Positions 55,857 to 64,000 of a stretch of 64,000 nucleotides of DNA are shown piece after piece; the stretch's first letter is position 1; every line of letters starts with the position of its first letter. The stretch is taken from assembly GCF_900108405.1 (NCBI RefSeq), contig NZ_FNXG01000003.1, positions 374,082 to 438,081 of the forward strand, in the 5' to 3' direction. The stretch is from Paracoccus alkenifer. Its GTDB lineage: Bacteria; Pseudomonadota; Alphaproteobacteria; Rhodobacterales; Rhodobacteraceae. Both the position numbers and the translations under genes were made by a program. The notes beneath the pieces are model-generated. The model was given only the letters and a program-made list of their open reading frames with translations, made no database searches and had not been told where the DNA came from.

Positions 55857-57140
55857 TTACATTCCGAACAATGCGGGCAGGCCCAGCGACAGCGCGGGGA
55901 CATAGGTGATCAGCAGCAGCAGCAGGATCATGACCACCAGCGGGCCGACCGCCCCCTTGACCACGGATTCAAGCGGATGACCCGAGATCCGCGAGGCGAC
56001 GAACAGGTTCACCCCCACCGGCGGCGTGACCATGCCGATGGCAAGGTTGACGATCATGACGATGCCGAAATGTTCGGCGCTGATGCCAAGGGCCGTGGCC
56101 AGCGGCAGCAGGATCGGCGTCAGGATGATGATCGCGGCAATCGTTTCCATGAATGTGCCGACGATCAGCAGGATCACGTTGACCGCCAGCAGCAGCAGCC
56201 ATGCCTGGTCGATGGTCGAGGTGATGGCATTCGACAGCGCCATCGGCACCCCTTCGATGGCCAGCGCGCGGCCAAAGATGGTGGCGGTGCCGACGATCAG
56301 CATGATCGTGGCCGAGGTCAGCGCCGAGCCTGCGATGATGCGATAAAGCGAGGCGACCGAGATCTCGCGATAGACAAAGGCGCCGACGACGAAGCCGTAG
56401 ATGACGCCGACGGCAGCGGCCTCGGTCGGGGTGAAGATGCCGCCATAGATGCCGCCCAGAATGATGACCGGGACCAGCAGCGCCCATTTTGCCTCGTTCA
56501 GGATCGCCAGTTTCTGGCGTCCGCTCAGCCGCTCGTCCGAGGGTGTCAGGCCCTGGCGGCGGGCGTCATACCACGCATAGAGGATCAGCGCCGCACCGAT
56601 CATCAGGCCGGGGATCGCCCCGGCCATGAACATCTTTGACACCGAGACGTTGGCCGAGGTCGCATAGATCACCATGGGGATCGACGGCGGGATGATGACC
56701 CCCAGCGAGCCGGCACTGGCCACAAGGCCGGCCGAACTGCCCGGGCGATAGCCGTCCTTGACCATGGCCGGCAGCAGGATGGTGCCCACGGCTGCCACAG
56801 TCGCCGGACCCGAACCCGAGATCGCCGCAAAGAACATGCAGGTCACGACCGCAATGATCGCAAGCCCGCCGGTATAGCGGCCAAAGAACATCCGGCCCAC
56901 GTCGACCAGGCGCTTGGACAGCCCGCCCTGGCCCATCAGGTCGCCGGCGAGAATGAAGAACGGCACGGCCATCAACGGGAAGCTGTCGATCGAGGTGACA
57001 AGCCCCTGCGGGACATACGACCCCGAGACCTTGCCCGAAACGAGCAGCGCCACCGTCGAGGCGATGCCCAGAGAGATGGCGATGGGGACCGACAGCAGCA
57101 GCAGGACGGCCAGCAGGCCGAAAAGGATGAATGAGATCAT
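55857..57140 (-). CDS. dctM: TRAP transporter large permease (DctM type)
   Basis: 427-residue protein with about twelve membrane segments. The DctM blocks [29 protein letters not shown] (near 55-83) and [17 protein letters not shown] (near residue 375) are present. It is the ion-driven channel of a TRAP importer. It overlaps the small permease gene by four bases and is followed after 16 bases by the acylating dehydrogenase gene. Confidence 0.94.
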   Translation of the reverse strand: MISFILFGLLAVLLLLSVPIAISLGIASTVALLVSGKVSGSYVPQGLVTSIDSFPLMAVPFFILAGDLMGQGGLSKRLVDVGRMFFGRYTGGLAIIAVVTCMFFAAISGSGPATVAAVGTILLPAMVKDGYRPGSSAGLVASAGSLGVIIPPSIPMVIYATSANVSVSKMFMAGAIPGLMIGAALILYAWYDARRQGLTPSDERLSGRQKLAILNEAKWALLVPVIILGGIYGGIFTPTEAAAVGVIYGFVVGAFVYREISVASLYRIIAGSALTSATIMLIVGTATIFGRALAIEGVPMALSNAITSTIDQAWLLLLAVNVILLIVGTFMETIAAIIILTPILLPLATALGISAEHFGIVMIVNLAIGMVTPPVGVNLFVASRISGHPLESVVKGAVGPLVVMILLLLLITYVPALSLGLPALFGM

Positions 57141-57619
57141 GCCCGGCCCTCTGCGCGCATGGTCCGCAAATCAAGGAAGATGCGCTGGATCAACCGCAGC
57201 ACGGTCAGGCTGAAGCCTGTCAGCGGCGCCAGATAGACATAGCCCATGGGAATCCCCAGCGAGGCCGATTTCTGGCCAAAGCGAAAGGTCTTTTCGACCA
57301 TGAACCAGCCTTGATACATCACATAAAGCGCGAAGGCGCCAAAGATGAGATGGGTCAGGATCCGCACCGCAACCTGGCTGTGCTGCGACAGCAGGTCGGT
57401 CACCATGGTGACCCGGATATGCGCGCCCTTTTGCACGCCATAGGCGATGCCCAGATAGGTCGCCCAGATGAACAGATAGCGCGCCAGTTCCTCGGACCAC
57501 GACAGCGACGCCCCCATGACATAGCGCATGAAGATTTGCAGTCCGATCAGAAGCGACATCGCCGCCATGAGAAGGACGATGATCGCCTCCTCGAAATGCT
57601 CGTTGATGAGCTTGATCAT
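57137..57619 (-). CDS. dctQ: TRAP transporter small permease (DctQ type)
   Basis: 160-residue membrane protein with four hydrophobic helices. SWSEELARYLFIWATYLGIAYGVQKGAHIRV is the DctQ hallmark (WxEE.ARY.F.W). It assembles with DctM. It is separated from dctP by a 72-base gap holding a terminator-like hairpin. Confidence 0.92.
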   Translation of the reverse strand: MIKLINEHFEEAIIVLLMAAMSLLIGLQIFMRYVMGASLSWSEELARYLFIWATYLGIAYGVQKGAHIRVTMVTDLLSQHSQVAVRILTHLIFGAFALYVMYQGWFMVEKTFRFGQKSASLGIPMGYVYLAPLTGFSLTVLRLIQRIFLDLRTMRAEGRA

Positions 57620-57660
57620 GTTGTGTCCCGATGTCCCTGGCCCCGCCGGGCGGCAGAAGA

Positions 57661-57685
57661 AAGGCTCCGGCAGGACCGGAGCCTT
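57661..57685 (-). terminator. Partial terminator between dctP and dctQ
   Basis: Perfect 10-base stem AAGGCTCCGG / CCGGAGCCTT with a 5-base loop, starting six bases after the dctP stop on the minus strand. The transcript continues CCTTTCTTCT, a pyrimidine-rich tail. It probably lets most transcripts stop after dctP, giving excess binding protein over permease. Confidence 0.7.
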
Positions 57686-57691
57686 GAAGCA

Positions 57692-58696
57692 TCAGTTCTT
57701 GCCGGTGGCTGCCAGCAGGCGGTCGACCAGCTCGGCACCCGCCTTCTGGCGGACCAGATCGACAATGGGTGCGACCTTGGCGGCAAAGGCTTCTTTCTGC
57801 GCCGGCTCCAGCTCGACAAAGGTCACGGTGGTCATGGCGGCTTCGGCGGTATCATCGGCCTCGGCGGCCAGTTGACGCTGATAGGCGGTGGCGTTGATCA
57901 CGGCCTGATCGAAGATTGCCCGGTCCTCATCCGACAGCGCCGACAGTTTTTCGGGGCTGGCAAGCAGCGGCCAGGGCGAATAGATGTGGTTGGTCTTGAC
58001 GATATAGTTCTGAACTTCGTTGAACTTCATGTCGTAGAACAGGTTGATCGGCCCTTCCTGCGCATCAAAGGTGCCCTGCTGCAACGCGGTGAACAGCTCG
58101 TTGAAGGCCAGCGGCGCAGGATTTGCACCGATTTCGCGCCAGGTCGCGATATGAACCTCGTTTTCCATGGTGCGCATCTTGACGCCCGCCAGATCCTCGG
58201 GCGAATGCACTTCCTTGCTGGCGGTGGTCAGCTGGCGAAAGCCGTTTTCCCAATAGCCCAGCCCGACGATGCCCGAGCTGTCCAGGCCCGCCAGGATTTC
58301 CTTGCCGATCTCTCCGTCCAGCACCTCATAGGCTTGCTGGCGGTTGTCGAACAGGAACGGGATGTCAAAGGCAAAGAACGCAGGCGAGAATGCCGCAACC
58401 GGGGCCGATGACACAAAGGTCAGGTCGATATTGCCGAACTGGATATTCTCGACCGCCTCGCGTTCGCCGCCAAGCTGCGCCGAGGGGAAGATTTCCAGCC
58501 CCACCCGACCCTCGGTCTTTTCGCGCAATTCCTTGTCCAGCAATTCCAGCGCCTTGTGGCCGGTCGAGGTGGTGGCCGACGCATGGGCTGCACGGAACAG
58601 CACCTCGGGCTCGGCCAGGGCGGGGGCGGCGGTGATCGCGCAGACCAGTGCGGCGGACAGGAATGCCGGGGCAATCCGAGAAGTATGAAGCGACAT
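57692..58696 (-). CDS. dctP: TRAP transporter substrate-binding protein (DctP type)
   Basis: 334-residue periplasmic binding protein. A Sec signal (about residues 1-28, ending TAAPALA) precedes EPEVLFRAAHASATTSTGHKALELL. The DctP features GLGYWENGFRQLTT and VKMRTMENEVHIATWREIGANPAPLAFNELFTALQQGTFDAQEGP (read in parts) include the Arg that usually salt-bridges the ligand carboxylate. The ligand is therefore probably a carboxylate, likely a hydroxy acid judging from the linked enzymes. GGGAGAA lies before the ATG at 58696. First gene of the operon; divergent from the FAD-linked dehydrogenase. Confidence 0.93.
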   Translation of the reverse strand: MSLHTSRIAPAFLSAALVCAITAAPALAEPEVLFRAAHASATTSTGHKALELLDKELREKTEGRVGLEIFPSAQLGGEREAVENIQFGNIDLTFVSSAPVAAFSPAFFAFDIPFLFDNRQQAYEVLDGEIGKEILAGLDSSGIVGLGYWENGFRQLTTASKEVHSPEDLAGVKMRTMENEVHIATWREIGANPAPLAFNELFTALQQGTFDAQEGPINLFYDMKFNEVQNYIVKTNHIYSPWPLLASPEKLSALSDEDRAIFDQAVINATAYQRQLAAEADDTAEAAMTTVTFVELEPAQKEAFAAKVAPIVDLVRQKAGAELVDRLLAATGKN

Positions 58697-58852
58697 GTTG
58701 TTCTCCCTGATCGGGGTGCGGTTCCCTTCCGCCGTCCCGAAACCCTTGTTGCGAGACATCGCAAATGCCCGGCTCCTCCGCGCCCGCAGCGTCTCTTGCC
58801 ATCGGCAATGCCGAAACTTCGCATAAATGTCAACTTCTACAACGCGTTTGCA

Positions 58853-58872
58853 ATATATGAGAAATCATGTGA
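58853..58872. promoter_or_regulatory. Candidate IclR operator between dctP and the FAD-linked dehydrogenase gene
   Basis: ATATATGAGAAATCATGTGA lies in the 207-base divergent gap, 32 bases before the dehydrogenase start. Read on the other strand it shares ATGATTTC and TCATAT with the palindrome at 61355-61372. IclR-family proteins bind short palindromes in such divergent promoters. Inferred from motif similarity alone. Confidence 0.4.
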
Positions 58873-58903
58873 GCAGACGCCATCAACGGGTGGGACTGGA
58901 ACG

Positions 58904-60298
58904 ATGCCGCAAAGCCACAAGCGTATTGTTATTGAAAGACTTGTCGCAGCCCTCGGTAAGGACGGGCTGAAAACCGCGCCGGCGATTCCCGATGCCTGCC
59001 TGCGCGATTGGAGCGCCGAACGCGGCGGAATGCCGCTGGCCCTCGCAACCCCGGAAAATACGAATCAGGTATCTGCCGTCCTGCGCATCTGCCATGACGC
59101 GGGCGTGCCGGTCGTGCCGCAGGGCGGACGGACGGGGCTTGCCGGGGGCGCCGTGCCCAGCGAGGGGGCGGTGCTTCTGTCGCTGGCAGCGATGAACCGC
59201 ATCGAAGAAATCGACGCGGCCTCGGGGTTGATGGTGGTGCAGGCCGGTTGCGTTCTTCAGGTCTTGCAAGAGGCTGCCGAGGCCGCCGGACGCAGCTTGC
59301 AGCTTGATCTTGGCGCGCGGGGATCGGCGCAGATCGGCGGAAATATCGCCACCAATGCCGGTGGAAACCGGGTTATCCGCTATGGCATGGCGCGCGAACT
59401 TGTTCTGGGGCTGGAGGTCGTGCTGGCTGACGGAACCGTGCTGCCGATGATGAACCGGATGCCCAAGAACAACGCGGCACTGGATCTCAAGCATCTGTTC
59501 ATCGGATCCGAAGGCACGATGGGGATCATCACGCGGGCGGTCCTGCGGCTGCATCCCCGCGTTGCAGGCGCCAATGCCGCCCTGGTGGCGATTTCAGGCT
59601 TTGCCGAGGCTGCGGGATTGCTGGCCCATGCACAAAAGACGCTGTCCGGGCGGGTGACGGCGTTCGAACTGATGTGGGCCGACTACTATGACGCCGTCCT
59701 AGCGGTGACCGGCCGCCGGCCGCCCGTGACCAGGGGGCATCCGGTCTATGCGCTGATCGAGATGCAGGGCGCGGATCCCGACCGGGAACGCGACGACTTT
59801 CAGGCCATGATGGAACAGGCATTCGAGGCCGGGCTGATCCAGGATGCCGCCATCGCCATGTCGCAGCGCGAGGTCGATGATTTCTGGGCGCTGCGCGACG
59901 GGGTGGCCGAAATCCTGCCGCATTGGGCGACCACGATCAATTTCGATGTCTCGGTCCCCCTGGCCCGGATCGGAGATTGCGTCGATGACATCCGCGCCGC
60001 CCTGAAGGATCGCTTTCCGGCCCTGCAATTCATGTTCTTTGGTCACGCCGGCGACGGCAACATCCATCTGGTAGCCGGCCCGATCGAGACCGTGGATCCG
60101 ACCGGCCACGGCATCGAAAGCACCGTCTATGACCTGATCCGCAGCTATGGCGGATCGGTTTCAGCGGAACACGGGATCGGGCTGCACAAAAAGCCCTGGC
60201 TGTCCTATTCCCGCAGCGACGCAGAGCTGGATCTGCTGCGCCACATGAAAGGGCTGCTGGATCCCAAGGGGATCCTGAACCCCGGCAAGGTGATTTGA
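58904..60298 (+). CDS. FAD-linked 2-hydroxyacid dehydrogenase (D-lactate/D-2-hydroxyglutarate dehydrogenase type)
   Basis: 464-residue flavoprotein of the PCMH/vanillyl-alcohol-oxidase fold. VVPQGGRTGLAGGAVPSEGAVLLSL (about 66-90) and GSAQIGGNIATNAGGNRVIRYG (about 143-164) bind FAD. The C-terminal GHAGDGNIHL and SAEHGIGLHKKPWL carry substrate and metal-site histidines. It oxidises a 2-hydroxy acid to a 2-oxo acid, passing electrons to a quinone or electron-transfer protein. It is divergent from the TRAP-aldolase-dehydrogenase operon and convergent with the IclR gene. A 2,4-dihydroxy acid would give the aldolase substrate directly. Confidence 0.92.
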   Translation: MPQSHKRIVIERLVAALGKDGLKTAPAIPDACLRDWSAERGGMPLALATPENTNQVSAVLRICHDAGVPVVPQGGRTGLAGGAVPSEGAVLLSLAAMNRIEEIDAASGLMVVQAGCVLQVLQEAAEAAGRSLQLDLGARGSAQIGGNIATNAGGNRVIRYGMARELVLGLEVVLADGTVLPMMNRMPKNNAALDLKHLFIGSEGTMGIITRAVLRLHPRVAGANAALVAISGFAEAAGLLAHAQKTLSGRVTAFELMWADYYDAVLAVTGRRPPVTRGHPVYALIEMQGADPDRERDDFQAMMEQAFEAGLIQDAAIAMSQREVDDFWALRDGVAEILPHWATTINFDVSVPLARIGDCVDDIRAALKDRFPALQFMFFGHAGDGNIHLVAGPIETVDPTGHGIESTVYDLIRSYGGSVSAEHGIGLHKKPWLSYSRSDAELDLLRHMKGLLDPKGILNPGKVI

Positions 60299-60325
60299 AC
60301 AACGGGGCGAGCCACGCGGCCTGCC

Positions 60326-61129
60326 CTATTTTCCCGGCCTGTAGCCCAGGCCCGTGGAAATTTGCAGCGCGGCGGATTTCACGACCTCGATCAGATCCTG
60401 CATCCGCTGCTCGCTCATGTGTTCGATGGTCGAGGAAACCGAGATCGCCGCAATGATCTGTCCGGTCGCGTCGCGCAGGGGGGCCGCCACGCAGCGGATC
60501 GACGCCTCGTCTTCGCCCAGATCAAAGGTGAAATCGCCCTTTTGATATTGCTCTTGCCGTTCAAGCCACAGGCTTTCGGGCACGGGGTAGTTCATCAGGT
60601 GATGGTCGCTGCGATACAGCTCGGCAAGCCGTGCCTTCCCCCAGTCGAGGATCAGCGCCTTGCCCACCCCCGTCGAGACCACCGGCTTGCGTCCGCCCAC
60701 GCGCGATGAAATCTCGACCGCGCGGTTGCCGCGCAGCTTGTCGAGATAGCTGACCTCGCCGTTTTCCATCCGCGCCAGATGGACCGTGTCCCCGGTCTTG
60801 CCCGACAGTTCCTCAAGCCAGGGCCGGGCATGGCGGACCAGGTCGATGCGGGAATGGGCGGCAAAGCCCAGCTCGATCAGGCGCGGCCCAAGCGCGACGC
60901 TGCGCATGTCGGTCAGCTTGAGGTAACGGCGCTCGACCAGGACCGACACCAGCCGGTGGACCGTCGAATAGGTCAGCCGCGTCGCGCTGGCGATATCCGC
61001 GATTGTCGCCGGCCCATCGGCCACGGCGTCGATGATCTGAAGCCCGCGCACAAGGGTCTGGCTGCGCTGCGGCTCTTTGGCCGTCGCGCCCTTTTCAAGG
61101 GATCCATGGCGGGGCGCGGTATGCTGCAT
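60326..61129 (-). CDS. IclR-family transcriptional regulator
   Basis: 267-residue IclR protein. The N-terminal winged helix (TLVRGLQIIDAVADGPATIADIASATRLTYSTVHRLVSVLVERRYL, about residues 25-70, read in parts) is followed by the IclR effector domain with GKTGDTVHLARMENGEVSYLDKL and STGVGKALI. The start at 61129 precedes the conserved region; upstream in-frame sequence is unconserved. It is convergent with the FAD-linked dehydrogenase (27 bases between stops) and is the likely controller of the TRAP operon and that dehydrogenase. Confidence 0.9.
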   Translation of the reverse strand: MQHTAPRHGSLEKGATAKEPQRSQTLVRGLQIIDAVADGPATIADIASATRLTYSTVHRLVSVLVERRYLKLTDMRSVALGPRLIELGFAAHSRIDLVRHARPWLEELSGKTGDTVHLARMENGEVSYLDKLRGNRAVEISSRVGGRKPVVSTGVGKALILDWGKARLAELYRSDHHLMNYPVPESLWLERQEQYQKGDFTFDLGEDEASIRCVAAPLRDATGQIIAAISVSSTIEHMSEQRMQDLIEVVKSAALQISTGLGYRPGK

Positions 61130-61354
61130 GATGGCCTCGGCGAACTCAGCATATCCTAGGCACTCGGCCAGAAAGTTCCAAGACCCGCGCCGATGCCGGC
61201 CGATGTCCGGCCTGCATCGGCCTGCCCGTTGAGGGTCGCAAAGCTGATCCTCTTTCCGGCGGCGGGTCTGTTTTCGCCTGCCTTGGCGCCAGGGGGCTGC
61301 ATCCCGAATACCCGGTCCGTTCTGATGACCCGAACGAAAGCCCATCAGGTATTC

Positions 61355-61372
61355 ATATGATTTCAATCATAT
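61355..61372. promoter_or_regulatory. 18-base near-perfect palindrome upstream of the IclR gene
   Basis: ATATGATT-TC-AATCATAT: two perfect 8-base arms around a 2-base centre in an AT-rich patch, 226 bases upstream of the IclR start. It shares ATGATTTC and TCATAT with the site at 58853. It is a candidate IclR autoregulatory operator, or an operator of the neighbouring accessory region. Confidence 0.5.
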
Positions 61373-61757
61373 ATGCCTTGCCAGGCAGAGGCAGGCCACC
61401 ATACTGCAAGAGGTTGCAGCCGCTCGATCAGCCATCCCGTTGAACGGCCTTGGGGGTCGAATGGCCAAGTAACGATTCGACGACTTGCCACGCCTCGGGG
61501 AGCACCAAAGCCCCTGCGGGACGCGGGACACAGACAAGGCGGTGCATGACATTTGCCACCGCGCCATCACTGTGCCGCTCGGGATCCTTCCCGCCAAAGG
61601 GGGCTGACAGCCAACGGCCAGCCGACCCGGACCCTGCGCAACCCGGCCTCGGTTTCGGTTTAGGACGCCCGCGGCACCGCGCAGCGCCGGGGCGGAAAGA
61701 TCAGCAGGCTGGCCCATGCGTCGCGGCCCCCTGATCCCGCCGGCGCGACGCCCCTGG

Positions 61758-62076
61758 TCAAGCGCCACAGGAAACGAAGCGGCCGTTGCAGAGGCAAGCC
61801 GAAGTGCGCTTGACTGCCTTGCAGCAGCCCCCTACGCGGCCACAGATCCAGACGCTTTTACGATTTTCGACATAGATGCGGGTCAGGGCGGCTTCTTCGA
61901 CGGGCAAGTTGAGTTCCTCTGGGGCCTGACCATTCCAGTAGCACAGCACCGAACCTGTGCCCGGCCCGGCCTCGCCGCAGGTGTAGAGGGCGTCTCGGGA
62001 CGGGCTCGGTATGTCGTGGAACATGATGTTGCGACATGCACGGCAGGCGACCGTCTACGTCGCCCACTCTATCCAA
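61758..62076 (-). pseudogene. Degraded fragment of a beta-propeller/BNR-like repeat protein
   Basis: A minus-strand reading from about 62024 gives ALYTCGEAGPGTGSVLCYWNG, then PVEEAALTRIYVENRKSVWICGR, repeat-like strands typical of propeller proteins (each blade ending V-W-x-C/V-G). Just after VWICGRVG (near 61843) the coding sense continues in another frame as LLQGSQAHFGLPLQ, the expected next strand, which implies a frameshift. Upstream the frame is closed by a TAG near 62060. No intact start or full set of blades remains. This is my reading of repeat character, not a database match. Confidence 0.4.
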
Positions 62077-63101
62077 TCCTGCGAAAGAAGCCCTTCTGCA
62101 TCTGGTTTCCGTTTGCTTTCCATTTCTGGATCAAGCAGCAGGGAAGCCTTCAAAAATCCTCTTTTTTACGCCCCCCAAATGAGATAAATTCATCCTCCAA
62201 TTACATACAGGAACTTGTGGATCTGTTTCAGAGTCAGCACCCGCCTGTAGAGCTTACAATCCAAATTAGCTGCGCCCATCCTTCGACCCTTTCCTGATGC
62301 CATTTCTGGCGCGACAAATTGTAAATACCGCCCTCGGCCCGAGCAGCGTCAAACTACCGCCCCCAAAACAGGCTAATCGTCACGGCCATGCACCCACCCA
62401 GGAACACGGCGACCATGCCACGGCATTGTAGGCGAATGGAATCAGGTCATTCACTTTATAGCTAAGACCGTTAGTGAAACCGCCGCCATAACCAGACGCA
62501 ACTGGCCGAGATCTAAAACTCAATCCTAACCACCGCTGAACGACCCTCTACCTTGCTCAGTCCAGTAGCTCAGAAGAAAACCCGACAAGAGGTACGCCAG
62601 CGGATAAGTTGCCCTCCCGTCGGATAGTTCGGATAAGACGGTGCCGCTTGCTTTGCGACTAACTAGTTAAAATGCTCATCTTCCTGCATTCAGGCACCTT
62701 TATTCCCTTTTGGGCGCGGGATCGACGTAAATCTCAAGACTAACCCGCACCAAAGGGCAACCATTACACTATTGCTCTCTGGCGTAATTTTTCAGCCCTT
62801 GCGAGCCCCCGCCCCGCCCGAGATCATGCCGGGGCTGCGCATGACCGCGACGGCGTCGCATTTTCGCATCAATCTATCAACCACAACAAGAACCGTGAAC
62901 AATTTAAAATAATATTCAATTCAATACCCGCTACACCTGTCGAGAAATTTTCCGCAAATATACGCACCGCAATCCCCAGCGGGGCTATTAATCAACTCCA
63001 CCCATCCCCGCCACAGCGACAAACACCCTGTTTGCGACTTCCTGCGAAACTCGCTGCGTCTTATGCGCTTTCCGCCAGGTTTCCGGTGAGGGGCTTCGGC
63101 T
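62077..63101. other. Low-GC non-coding accessory DNA
   Basis: About 1 kb with visibly lower GC than the rest of the window (for example AATTTAAAATAATATTCAAT near 62900) and no intact gene. Short minus-strand stretches with coding character occur between about 62354 and 62690: YPLAYLLSGFLLSYWTEQG, GGGFTNGLSYKVNDLIPFAY and MVAVFLGGCMAVTISLFWGR, each in a different frame, as if from a small membrane-protein gene broken by frameshifts. No insertion sequence, tRNA or attachment site was recognised. Confidence 0.45.
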
Positions 63102-63833
63102 TCACTCGATCAGCCGGTCATGGCCGATTGTCCGAACCGGCTCGAGCTGACCAAATGGTTTGCGTCCGCCCTCGTCGGGGGAAATGTAGCGTGTCCGTGT
63201 GAAGGGTTGGGTCTGGATCAGGAAGCCCAGATATTCGACCAGCCCGCCGATCGAGAAATCTTCGGCGACGCCATCGCCGCCCAAAAGGAAATGCGGGGTC
63301 ATGACATAGACCTGATCCTCGCGGATTGGCCCAAGCCGCGCCAGAACCGCGTCAAACACCGGCGTGCCGTCCACCGCATTGGCCCAGCTGTCATCCCGGG
63401 CGACAGCCCTGTAAACAGGACCGGCTACGGCCAGATCGTCATCGAACGGCCGTTCACCGTTGATGACCTGCACCGTGATATCGGTATTGGATACTTCAGC
63501 GAGATTCGTCGCGATGGAGACAAGTTTCAACCTGGGATGCCAGGCCTTGATATATCCGAATGCATCCCGCAGATAGGGGATCACTTCGCCCGGACGGATT
63601 TCGGGATCGTCCTTGAACAGGGTTTCCATGACCGGCCTCAACTGTTCAGGATCACACAACCAGTAAAGCCCATTGCGCCAGCTGCCGCGTCCGTGGTTCA
63701 GCCAGAACTCGATCATGGCATCCGGGATCCGGCCCCGGTAACGTTCGGCCTCGGCCTGGCTGATCGGGCCATCGCCCTGCGGCGGTCCGAATTCATCCAG
63801 AACTTCCTGCAACGGGTAGCGCTTCGGTCTCAT
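63102..63833 (-). CDS. Tdi1-like T6SS immunity protein (GAD-like plus DUF1851-like domains)
   Basis: 243-residue protein. Residues about 8-75 fit the GAD-like domain (EVLDEFGPPQGDG, AERYRGRIPDAMIEFWLNHG, WRNGLYWLCDPEQLRPVMETLF). Residues about 80-205 fit the DUF1851/T6SS Tdi1 C-terminal domain (YLRDAFGYIKAW, PVFDAVLARLGPIREDQVYVMTPHFLLGGDG). Proteins with this two-domain layout include Tdi1, which protects Agrobacterium from its DNase effector Tde1. AAGGGGA lies before the ATG. It starts 21 bases after the stop of a gene entering from the right, the usual effector-immunity order. GC is lower than in the catabolic regions, consistent with an acquired locus. Confidence 0.8.
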   Translation of the reverse strand: MRPKRYPLQEVLDEFGPPQGDGPISQAEAERYRGRIPDAMIEFWLNHGRGSWRNGLYWLCDPEQLRPVMETLFKDDPEIRPGEVIPYLRDAFGYIKAWHPRLKLVSIATNLAEVSNTDITVQVINGERPFDDDLAVAGPVYRAVARDDSWANAVDGTPVFDAVLARLGPIREDQVYVMTPHFLLGGDGVAEDFSIGGLVEYLGFLIQTQPFTRTRYISPDEGGRKPFGQLEPVRTIGHDRLIE

Positions 63834-63854
63834 AAACCAGTTCCCCTTATTGTG

Positions 63855-64000
63855 CTATTGTGCCACCAGATCGACCCGCATCATCGGGCAGCCGTTTCGG
63901 GCCAGTTCCGCTGCATGGCGATCCAGCGCCCCACTGCGGCGATCCGCCGTCCATTGCGGGCCGATCGAACTGTTCTCAACCGCACCGCCCATGCCGGATA
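63855..64000 (-). CDS. 3' end of a gene upstream of the immunity gene; possible effector (partial)
   Basis: The last 48 or so codons of a minus-strand gene that begins beyond the right edge, ending ...SIGPQWTADRRSGALDRHAAELARNGCPMMRVDLVAQ (quoted from its last 37 residues in part) with a TAG at 63855-63857. No domain can be named from this piece. Its place directly upstream of a Tdi1-like immunity gene, 21 bases away and on the same strand, suggests the toxin domain of a secreted effector. That is inference from gene order only. Confidence 0.5.
   Translation of the reverse strand, partial: SGMGGAVENSSIGPQWTADRRSGALDRHAAELARNGCPMMRVDLVAQ

Noticed and set aside
61437..61662. Minus-strand reading with partly protein-like text (RWLSAPFGG ... 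LVLPEAWQVVESLLGHS) between the IclR gene and the propeller fragment
   Set aside because: No start, no family resemblance and mixed third-position composition; it also conflicts with the propeller fragment's frame. Not enough to call a gene.
62841..63060. AT-rich stretch considered as an origin or attachment site
   Set aside because: No repeated boxes, direct repeats, integrase gene or tRNA end could be found beside it.

Overview
The window looks like chromosomal DNA of a high-GC alphaproteobacterium of the Paracoccus/Rhodobacteraceae type. The supports are very high GC at third codon positions, tightly overlapping ATGA/GTGA operons, an alphaproteobacterial-style LexA box (GTTC-N7-GTTC), many branched-chain-amino-acid-type (Liv) and TRAP transporters, and a phenylacetate (paa) cluster with both TetR-type and PaaX-type regulators. 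Placement is by gene content and style only; no 16S rRNA, tRNA or CRISPR array was seen.

Region 1 (1-12592, mostly minus strand) is one long catabolic operon. In order of transcription it encodes an isochorismatase-fold amidase, two PuuE-like deacetylase-fold amide hydrolases, a LeuC/LeuD-type hydro-lyase, a complete Liv ABC transporter, an isocitrate-lyase-family C-C lyase, a fumarate-reductase-like flavoprotein and an Asp/Glu/hydantoin racemase-family protein that runs off the left edge. Together they read as uptake and breakdown of a cyclic amide or ureide whose carbon skeleton is then dehydrated or hydrated and cleaved. A small SnoaL-like gene diverges from it.

Region 2 (12626-18143) is the SOS mutasome imuA-imuB-dnaE2 behind a LexA box.

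Region 3 (18364-39063) is a complete phenylacetate degradation island: paaR, paaK, paaI and paaG on the minus strand; a divergent plus-strand operon with a PaaN-type aldehyde dehydrogenase, a second full Liv transporter and a fused PaaF/PaaH enzyme; and a minus-strand operon paaJ-paaABCDE, an extra PaaA-like protein and paaZ, next to paaX. Two near-identical TetR-type operators sit at the paaG/paaN and paaJ promoters.

Region 4 (39531-49739) has an aromatic-ring flavin monooxygenase, a fumarylacetoacetate-hydrolase-family enzyme, a SnoaL-like protein, an Lrp/AsnC regulator and an operon aceE-aceF-lipoyl-E3 followed by a VOC/extradiol-type protein. It suggests an aromatic or keto-acid pathway with its own 2-oxoacid dehydrogenase complex.

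Region 5 (49964-53664) is a FecCD-type ABC importer, divergent from a signal-less ModA-like protein across a good match to the ModE Mo-box; it is probably a molybdate/tungstate uptake locus. Region 6 (53888-61129) joins a 4-hydroxy-2-oxovalerate aldolase and acylating aldehyde dehydrogenase pair to a TRAP transporter, an FAD-linked 2-hydroxyacid dehydrogenase and an IclR regulator, a plausible self-contained route for an imported hydroxy acid. Region 7 (61130-64000) is lower-GC accessory DNA with degraded fragments, a Tdi1-like (GAD-like plus DUF1851-like) immunity gene and the 3' end of a possible partner effector gene at the right edge.
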